A stretch of 64,000 bases of DNA, taken from contig OZ005692.1 of NCBI GenBank assembly GCA_963930775.1, forward strand, positions 10,769,029-10,833,028, in the 5' to 3' direction. The stretch's first letter is position 1. The number at the start of each line of letters is the position of its first letter. Shown here one piece after another: positions 20,001 through 32,000 of the stretch. The translations under genes were made by a program, and so were the position numbers. Under the pieces are notes generated by a model, which was not told where the DNA came from, did no database searches, and saw nothing but the letters and a program-made list of their open reading frames with translations. Source of the DNA: Cliona cf. orientalis (taxonomy: Eukaryota; Porifera; Demospongiae; Clionaida; Clionaidae).

Positions 20001-22852
20001 GGCAGCTTTCCAGCTGGATACCGATGATGTGTCCACAAAACCACTCCTTGCATTCTAGCTAGTTGGTTCTCCACTCTTCCTCAGCACCGTCGCTATCATA
20101 GATATGAGTGGTCTATTACACAGGCACACACCATTAATTATTTTTTATGAGTAAGCTTACGTACTTCAGATGCACTGTGGCAGCTGCTAATAGTATACTG
20201 CTTCAAATTCCAGAGGTTCAATAAGTTATTTGGAGGTCTATCGGATCTGATACTAAGCCCGGGACAGTAGCTGGCTTGAGACTAGCTGGCATATTCTCCT
20301 TAGCCCGTGCACACCAACTTCTTTCTTCATGTTCTTGTTTACGTTTCTAAGCAATGGTTTCCAAGATCTCACATGATCCATGTTAAAGTTTCGAGATCGA
20401 TTCGTTGGTGATTGCAGATCTCGATAGCTTACTGCACAACCACACTATTGAATAGATATCGGTATTATATAATACAGTACCATTTCAGTATGGTTCAGTT
20501 TCGTATCGATACAATGCTGTAGAGTAGAGTAATTTACCAATCATCGGATATCGTCGAATCCCGGACATGCGGTTTTAGATGAGTTTGGTCGGAATCACAG
20601 TCATGGTAGGCCATATACTAAATGATTCCATGCTTCATACAACTTTCTTTAGCTTACAAGTGGAGCTAGCCAGTAGTCATCCTCTATTTGCGTCCGATTC
20701 ATCGAAAATGATTGGGTGGAGTCCCACTGGTGGGCGTGGCTAAACACGATCGAAATGGTGGACCGGAGTTAGCTGCTAGTGCATGTACCTGTAGCAGCGT
20801 TGACCGATTCTGATCATCACCAAGATAGAATATGCAAGCATGTCCGAGATTTGAAGCGGAGGTCCGGTTTATAAATTTGTAACACTGTATCTTTGAGCAC
20901 AATTTGCACGCGTTGCAACAAAGATTGGGAGATACGGTTTGCGTCATTCGTTAGCTGACTGGTAGCTCTATCTACTGAGTACTCTATCATTTAAAATTAT
21001 TGTTATGTCCGAAAGTTATGGGTTGCTTTATAAAAACCGTCCGGATTTCGATGATCTACTCTACCATCCCGATTCAATAGTGTTCATCGCTCAGTTCATC
21101 GACAGGCTCGAATCAATCCGACTAGTATCTGCAGTATTGGAACATGAACGTTATCGAATCATGATATGATCAAATCAACATCGAATACAGTACTGGAACA
21201 GGACCGAGTTGTTGACACTATTGGAACGGGATCATTAATTTCTGGGTGTGTATTGTTGGTAGCAGCTTCTTTGGAAGGGCCTGGGAACGAGGCTAGTCAC
21301 TGAGCTGACTGAGATCTAGAGCTTGTCTATGCAGAGTGCGGCCGCAGTATGGTAATGATGACCTATTGTCTAAGTGAGGGGCGTCGCTGTATACAACTCG
21401 CGCATGAGCAACTAGGGCTCATCATCCTGGATACGTATAATATTATTATGCCACTGCACCATCGAAAATGAAGTTAAGAGTTAATGAGAACATCATAATA
21501 GATAGCATTGATGAATTGCACTAGAGGAACAAAAAAGAACAGGAACAAGTATAAAAAAAAGCAAAATTGAAGGATGAAGTGGGCCAAAAAATACAGAAAC
21601 AAGATTTGTAGGGATAATCATGTCCATTATACATCCCTATGCTTGCTTTTTGAGTAGGTGCAGGAATAAACTAACCAGGCAGTTAATGTGATGGTCAATC
21701 CCCCACCCCTACGAGCCATAACAATATATAGCTAGGGAATTTCTCTCAGTTAAGGATAGCACCAACGAATCATCGTCAACAGGCACATGATAACTAATCG
21801 AGAAAAGCAAGCATAGAGATGTACAGTGGACAAGATTATCCCTACAAATCTACAAGATGATATTATACACGCATGTAAACTTACTACTATACTTACTACT
21901 ATAGGCTCTACCAGCTAGTATCTCCTGGAAACAGTGTGCCAATCTACCTAGTACTGGATTTAGTAGTGGAAGGATCACAATCACCAATGGCAAGGTCTAC
22001 TGTGGAGGAGGAGGGACTAATAAAATTGATGGTGATAATAAGTGCATTATCTACTGCTATGACCCATTACAAGACAAGTGGACCACTCTACCACCACTTA
22101 CTGTCGGATACTTTGGTCTGGGTCAAGTCAATGGCAAGCTAGTAGCTGTTGGGGGAGTGAAGAAGAGTACTGAGAATGACACTAATGATGTATACACGTA
22201 TGATGAGCGATCTCGAAAGTGGAAGCAGACCATTCCTCCCATGCCAACAGCTAGAAGCTCGACAGGTGTCTTGAGCCTCCAGTCAGCACTTGTAGTGGCA
22301 GGTGGACGCATATCATCACCACCATACTATACAGCAGCAATCGAGATCTTCAAATTAAACACATCACAGTGGTACAGGACTGACTCACTGCCAACAGCTT
22401 GTCAAAATATATCACTGGTTGCTATTGGCAACACATGCTATGCACTAGGAGGATACAGTGGCTCATTCCTCAATCAAGCACTCTATGCCTCAGTTGATGA
22501 TCTCCTTGGCAATGCTGTACCAGCCAACCAGACCACCCACAGTGGTAGCAGTGACACTCAGTCAGCTTGGAAGACACTACCCAACACTCCAACATTTCGA
22601 TCAACTGCAGCTATGCTAGCTGGCAACCTTCTTGCTATAGGAGGGAAAGAAACATCTGAAGGAGGAGCTACCAAGAAGGAAGTCTACATGTACTCTTCCT
22701 CCACCAACTCCTGGATCTACATCAGTGATCTACCTGCTCCACGAGCACGCACTGCAGCAGCTATTTTATCATTAGCAGAGGTCCTAGTGATTGGAGGCAG
22801 GGATGATGGTGGCAGAGTGAACACTGTGTACAAGGGAACACTAACACTATAA
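17048..22852 (+). CDS. Kinase-coiled coil-Kelch gene 3 (two exons, 3.2-kb intron)
   Basis: Exons 17048-18727 and 21905-22852, about 875 aa. The exons are far apart but belong together: exon 1 ends with the usual CAG|GTGAGT, and the next Kelch exon downstream has no other kinase exon. The usual acceptor is mutated (CTCTACCA instead of CTCTTCAG). The upstream CTATAG|GCT keeps phase 0 and adds three residues (ALP), which I infer is used. Kinase motifs are intact. The C-lobe end is the divergent type (RTEPDGRMTPVSEAE.., CIHNYPKSRAHASEIVGRL) shared only with copy 5. One 28-residue unit (18002-18085). The intron (18728-21904) is swollen by several inserted elements. Open frame, probably functional if the long intron is spliced. 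Confidence 0.82.
18816..19037. mobile_element. MITE with perfect 21-bp terminal inverted repeats
   Basis: GTGGCTATTGATCCGGCAGT(C) at 18816 is repeated exactly as its reverse complement ending at 19037; total length 222 bp. The core has CCTAAACCC-like and CCCAAACCT-like motifs but no ORF. Lies in intron of gene 3. Confidence 0.8.
19145..19870. repeat. Dispersed repeat, inverted copy at ~40890-41400
   Basis: The motifs CATAGAGTCGGTAGACTCTA, AAGTAGGGATGGCCCGGA, a TTTCTTTCTTTCTTTTTCAT tract and GCGCATGCTCATAATGTGTT.. CCATGG recur in reverse order and strand at 41400 down to 40910. It is therefore one mobile repeat in opposite orientations. No ORF. It hosts a nested MITE (19208-19434) missing from the other copy. 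Confidence 0.7.
19208..19434. mobile_element. Nested MITE within the dispersed repeat
   Basis: Ends TTACTGTATTTCTTTTAAAA and (reverse complement) TTACCGTATTTCTTCTAAAA form about 25-bp imperfect terminal inverted repeats. The related repeat at 41320 lacks this segment, which gives an empty site and supports transposition. Confidence 0.7.
19871..21520. other. Intron of gene 3, no gene recognised
   Basis: No supported ORF. The sequence is of mixed composition with scattered short inverted motifs and no match to other array introns, so probably old transposon debris. Confidence 0.45.
21530..21860. mobile_element. Degenerate fold-back element, relative of 40039-40441
   Basis: AACAAGTATAAAAAAAAGCA, AAATTGAAGGATGAAGT, ACAAGATTTGTAGGGATAAT and CATCCCTATGCTTGCTTTT on the left are mirrored by AAAAGCAAGCATAGAGATGT and AAGATTATCCCTACAAATCT on the right. 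This is the same family as the near-perfect hairpin at 40 kb. Lies in intron of gene 3. Confidence 0.65.
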
Positions 22853-23768
22853 CAATTTGTACTTGTACCATGCAAGAGCTGTCGGTTAAAGTGATACAAC
22901 CTACAGCTACACACAACCACGTTAATTTTGCTATGTTTATGTATAGTCGGTTAATTGTGCAGGGATATAATATTAATTTATATCAATCTTGATACATGGT
23001 ACCATCACTTAGCGTGTTAGGATGTCTAGTATGGGAGCTGCAGAATCCCCCCCCCCCCAATCATTAGCTGAACTCAATCCATTGCCCTCCAAATTATGCA
23101 ACATTTCTCCCAATTCCCTTTCCCTCCACCACTCTGAGAATTTAGTTACATGTAATGCTTGGCTGCACCTTATTTTGAAGAGACCATATCACACCGATCC
23201 ATCACAGTAGGAAGAGGCCTATGGATTTATTAGCATGCAGTACATACGCATTGGTAAATAATTATTATTAATTTTGTAAGATTCAAGCATTTCTAAGGAT
23301 GGTATAGAGAGATACAGAATAATGGAATGGCTTCAAATTTCACACAGCATGCCAAATTAGCACTCTCTTCCACCCAGTACCTTACAAAATCTTGTAGCCA
23401 TTTCTCAACAGATATTGCTGACCACTACAGCATTAAAAGAAGGTTGTATATTTGGGATTCGGGGAACAATGGTGAAAATGGTTACTCAACCCAGGAACTC
23501 AGAGTAGCCAAAGTGAAGGCTATTACTAGTAGCAAATGGCTGATTTGGCTAGTGCATGGGGAACCCTTCACTACATGCATATAATAATTCCTGTACAGCA
23601 TCCCCTTAGTCCTTACTTTGTCAGTGTGAGGCAGCCAAGCCAGGCAATGACCATAGGCCAAATCAAAGTCAGAGTGGCATTATCATATTCAGTCAGTCAG
23701 TCAGGGTACCAGTCCCAAGAGAAGAATGAGAGTCTGCATACACTCCTGTGGGGGCAGTGAGGCAACAC

Positions 23769-24243
23769 ACTGGCGTAAGAACCAGGGGGCTGGGGGGGGG
23801 GGGGGGGGCAATTGCCCCCCCCCCCCAGTCATAAGATTGGGGGGGCAGAGCCCCTCTGATTTTTAGACTGCTGTACAAGCCAAGGGGTGGGGCTCACCCT
23901 CTGAGGTTTGCACTTTTCTTTTTCATCTGTTGCCACAATCAGGGTTGAGTTATTCATGATTGTGGTGTATCTTAGCCCCACGGTGTGTAGATATCAATAA
24001 TTGTCACATGTGAACTCAGATCAGTAGTCACTACTGATCTGTGTTCACATGTGACAAACTAAGAGTCCAGAATGTCCTCGAAAATGCACTAGAAAAGCTC
24101 TCAGAAGGTCTAAAACTCCAAAATTTTCCAGGGGGAGCATGCCCCCAGATCCCCCTAGCTTTCGCGCGCTATGCGCGCGTAAAGCGAGTCTTCACCTGCT
24201 TACTTTCAGCCCCCCTGCTCAAAAATATCTTCCTACGCCACTG
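23769..24243. mobile_element. hAT-like MITE with G/C runs and an internal palindrome
   Basis: Ends CACTGGCGTAAGAA and (reverse complement) CAGTGGCGTAGGAA resemble hAT-type terminal repeats. The insert splits a block that is continuous in units 1, 3 and 7. Includes G and C homopolymers (about 23793-23827) and the near-perfect palindrome at 24001-24057. No transposase. Confidence 0.6.
24001..24057. repeat. Near-perfect 28-bp-arm palindrome
   Basis: TTGTCACATGTGAACTCAGA.. (24001-24028) faces ..GTTCACATGTGACAA (24030-24057) with one mismatch and a one-base spacer, so a hairpin with almost no loop. Inside the MITE above. Confidence 0.85.
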
Positions 24244-24541
24244 CAACATTAATTTTTATAGATATCCCATGTCCTCAAAACATAGCAGCTGCTGTGCTAA
24301 CCAATTTGCATACTGGATGAATAATGAATACTATTTCATGCATGACACTTAAGATAAAATACTCGTGGTTGTCACATGATCTATGATCACTGTGTTTTGG
24401 GCCCTTCAGTCTGTCTACGCCCCCTTTTACTTGAATAATGAATAAAATCCGGTACTTCTTAATAAGGAATGCTGTGGCCATCACATGATCTCTGGATTTC
24501 ATGTACACCCCTAAAGCTCATTAGAGCTATATACAAGTATC

Positions 24542-27500
24542 ATGGCTGAGAGAGCAACATTCACTGGGTTTGATCCCTACAAATTGACTGGAGTTACAGT
24601 GACAGATCGAGAGCTGGGACATGGTTCCTATGCTACTGTGCTAGAACTGGAGTACATGGGACTGAAATGTGCTGGCAAGAAGATCTATGAAGTGCTACTG
24701 AAGCAAGGAGACACTAGCTACTATGCTCGTAGATTCGAGAAAGAATGTAGTCTACTCAGTCAAGTACGCCACCCCAACATTGTCCAGTTTCTGGGAGTCT
24801 ATTTCGAGCAAGGAGTGCAAGCACCCATCCTAGTCATGGAGTTTCTCCCCACCAATCTCACCTCCTGCATTGAGCAATACAGAATTCTCCCAAAGGAGAT
24901 CAGCTACTCCATCCTTCATGACGTGGCTCTGGGCTTGTGCTACCTCCACAGCCAAACTCCTCCCATCATTCACCGAGATCTCTCTTCCAACAATGTCCTC
25001 CTCACCCCCAATACGATGGCCAAGATCTCTGATCTGGGTGTGGCCAGAATATTCAATAAGTTGACCCCTCTACAGGTCAGTCGCATGACTGGAACTCCTG
25101 GCACCCCTGCCTTCATGCCACCAGAGGTGATGGTAGCCAACCCCAAATATGATACAAGGGTTGATGAGTTCTCCTATGGCATTATGATGATCCACATATT
25201 CAGTGGTCAGTGGCCAGAGCCACAGGTTGGTCAAACACGAATTGAAGGAGGCAAACTGATTCCAGTCACAGAAGCTGAACGACGTGAGAAGTTTTTTGAA
25301 GCAATTGAAGATGCTCATCCTCTGATGGACCTCATTCACATGTGCATCAACAATGACCCCCAGCTGAGACCACATGCTGGTGAGATTATTAGGCAAGTTA
25401 GTCGAGTAGCATCACAGTTTCCTGCCTCCTTTGCCAACCGACTGGAAATGCTGAGACAAATTGAAGCAGATGGAAGGGAGAAAAGAACCTTAACTGAAGA
25501 GGGAGAGAGAAAGGATAACATCATTCAAGAAAAGAGTAATGGAATTTTGATACACAGAGAAGAAATTCTAGCCTTGACTGAAGAGGGAGAGAGAAAGGAC
25601 AGGGCTGTTCGGCAACAAAAAAGCCAAATCTCGTCACTTATGGAAGAAATTCAAGCTAAGGAGGAACAAAAATCTGCAAAAATTGATCAACTAAAGCTAG
25701 CACACTCCAGTGAAGTGGAACAGCTCCAGCTGCAACTTAGAGATATGAAAACTCAGAATCAATGTACAAAAGCTGAAAACGAGGCTGAGATAGTAGAACT
25801 CAAATCTAAGTATTCTGCTTTGGAAACTCAGATAAACAATAAGACCAAGATCTTACTTGAAGAAAGAGAGCAATCTGGAAAACATCTGAGAGAGGAACAA
25901 GAACAACATGAGATACAGTTGAGAGAGAAACAAGAATTATATGAGATACAGATAAAGGAAAGAGATCAATTAGAGATTCAGCTAGCACAAGAAAAACAAC
26001 TATCGGCTGAGGAGAGAGAAGCAAACAGAAAATTAATGTCCGATGTTTCAAGGCTGCAATCAGATAAGGATACTGCTATTCAAGTGAAAGAAGCTACTGT
26101 CAGAAGACAGGATTCTGAACTTGAAGCCAAGAGCAGAGCTCTAGAAGAGAAAGATGCAACTATTTCAGCAATGAGTGAACAAATCACCAAAATAAGAGAG
26201 CACCTGGTCACTACTAAACAACAGGTGAGTAATTAATATATCATTTGCTGGTAGCTACATTTTCTGTAATTTTTGGTATGATTTAAATGTGGAAATGGTA
26301 CAGGGTGAACATAATCTAGTTAGATTTTGCATATTCTACAAAGTGGTGTGAAGCTGCAAGTACGTAGAATTACAAAACCAACATCAATTATTTAGGTAGC
26401 AGTCAGTACTGACCCATTAACTTACTAATGTATCTCTATCACCTCTAACTATCCCACAATGTGGGGGTAAAGTTTATGTTGCTATGGTAACTGCTACCAA
26501 TGTTCTATAGTGAACGATAATATGAGGGATCTCTGCATGTGCTATAGTGCAGTTTTGGCTGCTATATTGGATATGCATGATATAAATAAATAAAGGCTTT
26601 TATTTATACAGAACTATCATAGTATTATACGTGTACCTAACATTAACAGGTACAAGTTTACATTTGGGGGTGGGGGCAATATGCAAAATATGCATCAGTA
26701 CCTGCAAGATACACTACCTCTGGATACCTATGGATGCTTGTGGTACTTCAAGGAAGCAATTAACACATATGACATAATAATGCATGCACTATGCAATAAT
26801 TTAGACTCTTTATGCAAGTATCACCTGGAAACAGTGTGCTAATCTACCAACTGAAGTAAGTAGTACAAAGACTACAGTCATTAATGGCAACGTCTACTGT
26901 GGAGGGGCAACTGATCCATCAAATCATGATGTAGCCTACATTGTCTACTGCTATGACCCATCACAAGACAAGTGGACCACTCTACCACCACTTCCTGTCA
27001 AATGGTTTGGTCTGGGTCAAGTCAGTGGCAAGCTAGTAGCTGTTGGGGGAAAGAAGAGGAGATCTGGGAATGAAACTAATGATGTATACATGTATGATGA
27101 GCAATCTCAAAAGTGGAATCAGACCATTCCTCCCATGCCAACAGCTAGAAGGTCCCCAGGTGTCTTGAGCCTCCAATCAGCACTTGTAGCGGCAGGTGGA
27201 AGTGCACCATCACATACATATACAACTGCTGTTGAAATCTTTAAATCAGACACATCACAGTGGTACAGAACTGACTCACTACCAATAGATTGTCGAAGCA
27301 TATCACTGGTTGCTATTGGCAACACATGCTATGCACTAGGAGGATTCAATGGCTCGTACCTCAACCAAGCACTCTATGCCTCAGTTGATGATCTCCTTGG
27401 CAATGCTGTACCAGCCAACCAGACCACCCACAGTGGTAGCAGTGACACTCAGTCAGCTTGGAAGACACTACCCAATACTCCAACTTATCGACCAGCTGCA

Positions 27501-27752
27501 GCCATGCTATCGCTAGCTGGCAAACTTCTTGCTATAGGAGGGAATGAAACATCTAAAGGAGGAGCTGATATGAAGGAAGTCTACATGTACTCTCCCTCCA
27601 CCAACTCCTGGATCTACATCAGTGATCTACCTGCTCCACGATCTGCCACTGCAGTTGCTGTTTTATCATCAACAGAGGTCCTAGTGATTGGAGGCTATGA
27701 TGGTGGCCGCGGAGTGAACACTGTGTACAAGGGTATGCTTACATTACTATGA
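24542..27752 (+). CDS. Kinase-coiled coil-Kelch gene 4 (two exons)
   Basis: Exons 24542-26224 and 26805-27752, intron 580 bp, about 876 aa. Kinase motifs GHGSYATV, HRDLSSNN, DLG intact; PAFMPPEV instead of PAYMPPEV, shared with copy 7. Two 28-residue units at 25487-25654. In exon 2 the standard acceptor CTCTTCAG reads CTCTTTAT, so AG is lost. The nearest AG (TTTAG|ACTCTTTAT) is nine bases upstream and in frame, adding TLY; I infer this acceptor. The first Kelch loop is distinctive (GGATDPSNHDVAY). No stop in either exon. Start is the only in-frame ATG near the conserved block. Confidence 0.87.
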
Positions 27753-28190
27753 CAATGTAATGTCACTGTACATGCAAGAGCACTCTCTTAAACTGATAGC
27801 CCGGCTTGCACAACCATGTTTTAACTTTATTGTATGCTATATAATATTATATGCTTTTAATGTGGACTAGTTTTGATCATACCAAAATTTAATTCAACTT
27901 TGTTATGAATAGCTAGTTAATAATAATAATTAGTCGTAGCTAAACAACTGCAATTATTAATACTGATCACTATTAATCGACACCTGATGCTGACAGTAAA
28001 AAGACCATTGTACATGTTGATTAGCTATTATCACCTATAAAATTTAATAATAATATCACTATATGATCAATAATTACTATTAATTTTTGTGCACTCTAGA
28101 ATAGCTATTTTTCAGACTAATGGGCCTCCTGGCATTCATTGTCTATAAAATTAAATAATATTATTCTTTTGATGCAATGGCAACTAGTGA
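27753..28190. other. AT-rich spacer, gene 4 to PLA2 copy 1
   Basis: Non-coding, tail-to-tail interval between a plus-strand Kelch exon and a minus-strand PLA2 gene. Related to the shorter interval 44846-45110 (AACCATGTTT, TTTGATGCAATGGCAA motifs), so both belong to one duplicated block. Confidence 0.5.
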
Positions 28191-28634
28191 TTACAACATG
28201 CTTCTGTCGCTTTCACAGATGCATCCTTGCTTTTGAGCATCTAAGTAGAAGGAGCACCCTAGCGTCACAACTCCAGTAGTGTACAGTGCCGCAATCCCTT
28301 GACACTTCTGATACAGATCCGTAGATCGTTTCCGCTGTGTCTCACAATACTCATTCATCTCTCGCGAAAATTCCCTATCGCATTGCTCCTTAGACGCTCC
28401 GCATCTTCCGTAACAGCGATCGTGTTCGTTGCAGATCTCAGTGAACGCGGGAGTCAAGTCTGGACCAACATTCATACTCATCCCCTGCACGCCGCAGCAG
28501 TTGACTTCAGATTTACGGCCACTTGGTATTTTACGATGATCCCGTGGACAGGTGAACTCGCAGGCTCCATGTAGACTCGTGACGGTGGTGAGAAATACGA
28601 GTAAAGATGCGAGGAACATAGTTCTTTTGAGCAT
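28191..28634 (-). CDS. Secreted group XII phospholipase A2-like protein, copy 1
   Basis: 147 aa, single exon. A signal peptide (about residues 1-23, hydrophobic FLASLLVFLTTVTSLHG) is followed by a Cys-rich domain with the sPLA2 catalytic His-Asp in CNEHDRCYGRCG (His71-Asp72 approx). The order CGVQG..N(V/I)G..CN-HDRCY..CG..C---F and the end LGCSFYLDAQKQGCIC match the PLA2G12 family rather than classical group I/II. Expected to be secreted and to act on phospholipids. This copy reads NCCGVQG where copies 2 and 3 read NGCGVQG, changing a Gly near the expected Ca2+ loop, so activity is uncertain. Convergent with kinase-Kelch gene 4. Confidence 0.85.
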   Translation of the reverse strand: MLKRTMFLASLLVFLTTVTSLHGACEFTCPRDHRKIPSGRKSEVNCCGVQGMSMNVGPDLTPAFTEICNEHDRCYGRCGASKEQCDREFSREMNEYCETQRKRSTDLYQKCQGIAALYTTGVVTLGCSFYLDAQKQGCICESDRSML

Positions 28635-29050
28635 CTTGATATTGATCTGTTCATCTATTCGGAAAGGATCGTCACCCTTCCTAGCGAAATTAAAAACGAT
28701 GACGTGTCATGCCTGTGGCGCGTTCCCTATCGCGCATGCGCAGTTATGCAGTGGCCCATGGAACAGAAATCAGATTTATTGGAATGTGATAGCAATATAA
28801 TATCATTAGCAGCTGCTGCGGTGACCAACGTGTCTACACTGGATGGCTACTGTTACTTCATGGCCTACATTAAGATACCGGTAAAATAGCTGTGGTTGTC
28901 ACATGTGGTCATGATCTATGACTAACAATTCACTATTGTTATTGACAAAATGTTATGAAAATACATCATCACATGACCTAGTACTGTGTTTCATGTACAC
29001 CTCTTTTACCTCACTAGTATACTGATTATACCTATAGCTATACAAGTGTC
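28635..29050. other. Spacer between PLA2 copy 1 and pseudogene 5
   Basis: No gene. 28635-28795 matches the interval upstream of PLA2 copy 3 (GATGACGTGTCATGCC, GCGCATGCGCAGTTATGCAG) and is the probable PLA2 promoter. It ends where copy 3 continues into the PARP-like gene, so the PARP gene was lost here. The rest leads to the kinase ATG at 29051. Confidence 0.5.
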
Positions 29051-32000
29051 ATGGCTGCCAGAGCAACACGAGGAGCAACTACAGCAACATTCACTGGGTT
29101 TGATCCCTACAAGCTGACTGGAGTTTGTGTGACAGATCGAAAGCTGGGACATGGCTCCTATGCTACTGTGCTAGAACTGGAGTACATGGGACTGAAATGT
29201 GCTGGCAAGAAGATCCATGAACTGCTGCTAGAGCAGGGAGATGCCAGCTACACTGTTCGCAGATTTGAGGAAGAATGTCGTCTACTCAGTCAAGTACGCC
29301 ACCCCAATATTGTCCAGTTTCTGGGAGTCTATTTCCAGCAAGGAGTGCGAGCACCCATCCTAGTCATGGAATTTCTCCCCACCAACCTCACCTCCTGCAT
29401 TGAGCAATACAGCATTCTCCCAAAGGAGATCAGCTACTCCATCCTTCATGATGTGGCTCTGGGTTTGTGCTACCTCCACAGCCAAACTCCTCCCATCGTT
29501 CACCGAGATCTCTCTTCCAACAATGTCCTCCTCACCCCCAACATGACGGCCAAGATCTCTGATCTGGGTGTGGCCAGGATCCTCAACCTGACCCCTCTAT
29601 AGGTCAGTCGCATGACCCAGACTCCTGGCACCCCTGCCTGCATGCCACCAGAGGTGATGGTAGCCAACCCCAAATATGACTCAAGTGTTGATGAGTTCTC
29701 CTACGGCATTATGATGATCCACATATTCAGTGGTCAGTGGCCAGAGCCATAGGTTGGACCAAATCGTACTGAGCCTGATGGAAGAATGACTCCAGTATCT
29801 GAAGCTGAGCGACGTGAAGTGTTCCTTCGAGCCATTGGAAATGATCATCCTCTGATGGACCTCATCCTAAAATGCATCCACAACTATCCCAAGTCAAGGG
29901 CTCATGCCAGTGAGATTGTGGGGCGACTAGCAGAGATGGTGTTGCAGTTTCCTGCCTCCTTTGCCAACCAACTGGAAATGCTGAGACAAATTGAAGCGGA
30001 TGGGGAGGAGAAAAGAGCCCTGATTGAGGTTGGGAAGAGAAAGGATAGGGCTGTTCAGCTAAAAGAGAGCCAGATCTCATCACTCAGAGAAGAAGCTCGA
30101 GCTAAGGAGGAACAAAAATCTGTGGAAATTAATCGTCTAAAGCTAGTCCACTCCACTGAAGTGGAACAGCTCCAGCTGCAACTTAAAGATATGAAAACTC
30201 AGAATCAATGTACAAAGGCTGAAAATGAGGCTGAGATAGTAGAACTCAAATCTAAGTATTCTGCTTTGGAAACTCAAATAGAGAATAAGACCAAGATCCT
30301 GCTTGAAGAAAGAGAGCAATCTGCAAGACAGCTGAGAGAGGAGCAACAACAACATGACATACAGTTGAGAAAGGAAAGAGAACAATTAGAGAGTCAGCTA
30401 GCAAAAGAAAAGGAACTATTTATTGAGGAGAGAGAAGCAAATAGAAAGCTAATATCAGATTTACAATTGAACTTATCAAGGCTTCAATCAGACATCACAG
30501 ATATAAGGGAACTGTTATTCAAATGAAAGAAGCTGTTGTCAGAAGAATGGACTCTGAACTTGAAGCCAAGAGCAGAGCTCTAGGAGAGAAAGATGCAACT
30601 ATCTCAGCAATGGATGAACAAATCACCAAAGCAAGAGAGTACCTGGCTACTACTAAACCACAGGTGAATATATACCTAATGGTACATTTGCTATGATTAT
30701 AAACACTCTTAGTAGACTGGTATAACCCCCAAACATACGGTAACCAGGCCTGGTACTGTCACACTATATTAAGTGGTCCCCTCTAAAAGCCCCCCCCCCC
30801 CCCCCCCCCCGGCTGTTTTAAGAGGAGTCAGGGGCTGCATGGGTTTCAGGTATAAATGGTTAATAGGGTTAGTCTCCAGAGTTTGTCCTAGTAGTAGTAG
30901 TAGTAAAGTAGTAAATTTTATTTTTGACAGGTATGCTGCATCTACACAAAGTAGGTTTTCATGCAGGTCCTGTATGGCTACAGCTAATTACACAACACAA
31001 AATCAACAGTAATATTAACTTAGTTAGTACAATGTCATAGTAATTAAGTCCTAGGGAGACCAAATATGGCGCAGTGGACAGAAAAAGTCACAGATTATCT
31101 ATAGGTGTCCATACCTATTGCAACTAGCACAGTATAGCTACATGTATATACACCAGGCAAACTGAATTCGCAGTTTATCGTCACCGCCCACATGGATTTT
31201 CATATTTTCTCAAAAAATTTCATATTTCAGATTGTATACAGCAGCTATATGGCACTTTGGTCCCGCCCCCTCGATCGCTGCAACTGAAGGGCATGGCCTC
31301 GGTGATTGCGAGTTCGAACCTAGCGTTTCTCGCACTCTTTTACTAGTTTGAAATCTGAATAATGACTGCCCGCCCGCATGCAAAATCGAAAAGTCTGTGA
31401 TGATAAACTGTGAATTTAGTTTGCCTCGCCTTATACTATAAGATAATTTCAACTCTTCAGGCAAGTATCACCTGGAAACAGTGTGCTAACCTACCAATTG
31501 GATTAAGTTTTGCAAGGACTACCATCATCAATGGCAAGGTCTACTGTGGAGGGGGAATGACTGATGATGATGATGATGATGGTGAGTACATTGTCTACTG
31601 CTATGACCTATCACAAGACAAGTGGACCACTCTGCCACCACTTCCTGTCAGATACTTTGATCTGGGTCAAGTCAATGGCAAGCTAGTAGCTGTTGGGGGA
31701 GTGAAGAAGGGAACTGATAATGAAACTAATGTTGTATTCACATATGATGAGCGATCTCAAAAGTGGAAGCAGACCATTCCTCCCATGCCGACAGCTAGAC
31801 ATTTCTCAAGTGTCTTGAGCTTCCAGTCAGCACTAATAGTGGCAGGTGGATACATGTCAACATTCAGCAATGCAGTTGAAATTTTCAAACCAGACACATC
31901 ACAGTGGTATAGAGCTGATCCACTACCAACAGCTTGTTGTGACATATCACTAGTTGCTATTGGAAACACATGCTATGTACTAGGAGGAGATGGTGGTGAC

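Larger units (their letters stand above)
22853..24541. other. Spacer between genes 3 and 4
   Basis: Non-coding. Starts with the shared 3' flank, CATGGTACCATCACT, a poly-C run (23047-23058) and the GGCTGCACCTTATTTTGAAGAG block. It then joins directly to the conserved GTCAGTGTGAGGCAGCCAAG block (about 23618). The WDHD1 fragments found in units 1, 2 and 6 are absent. A MITE (23769-24243) interrupts the block. The pre-ATG block is at 24465-24541. Confidence 0.55.

Noticed and set aside
31300..31345. tRNA B-box-like GAGTTCGAACCT, possible tRNA gene or SINE
   Set aside because: No matching A box or cloverleaf around it; it lies inside a terminal-inverted-repeat MITE.
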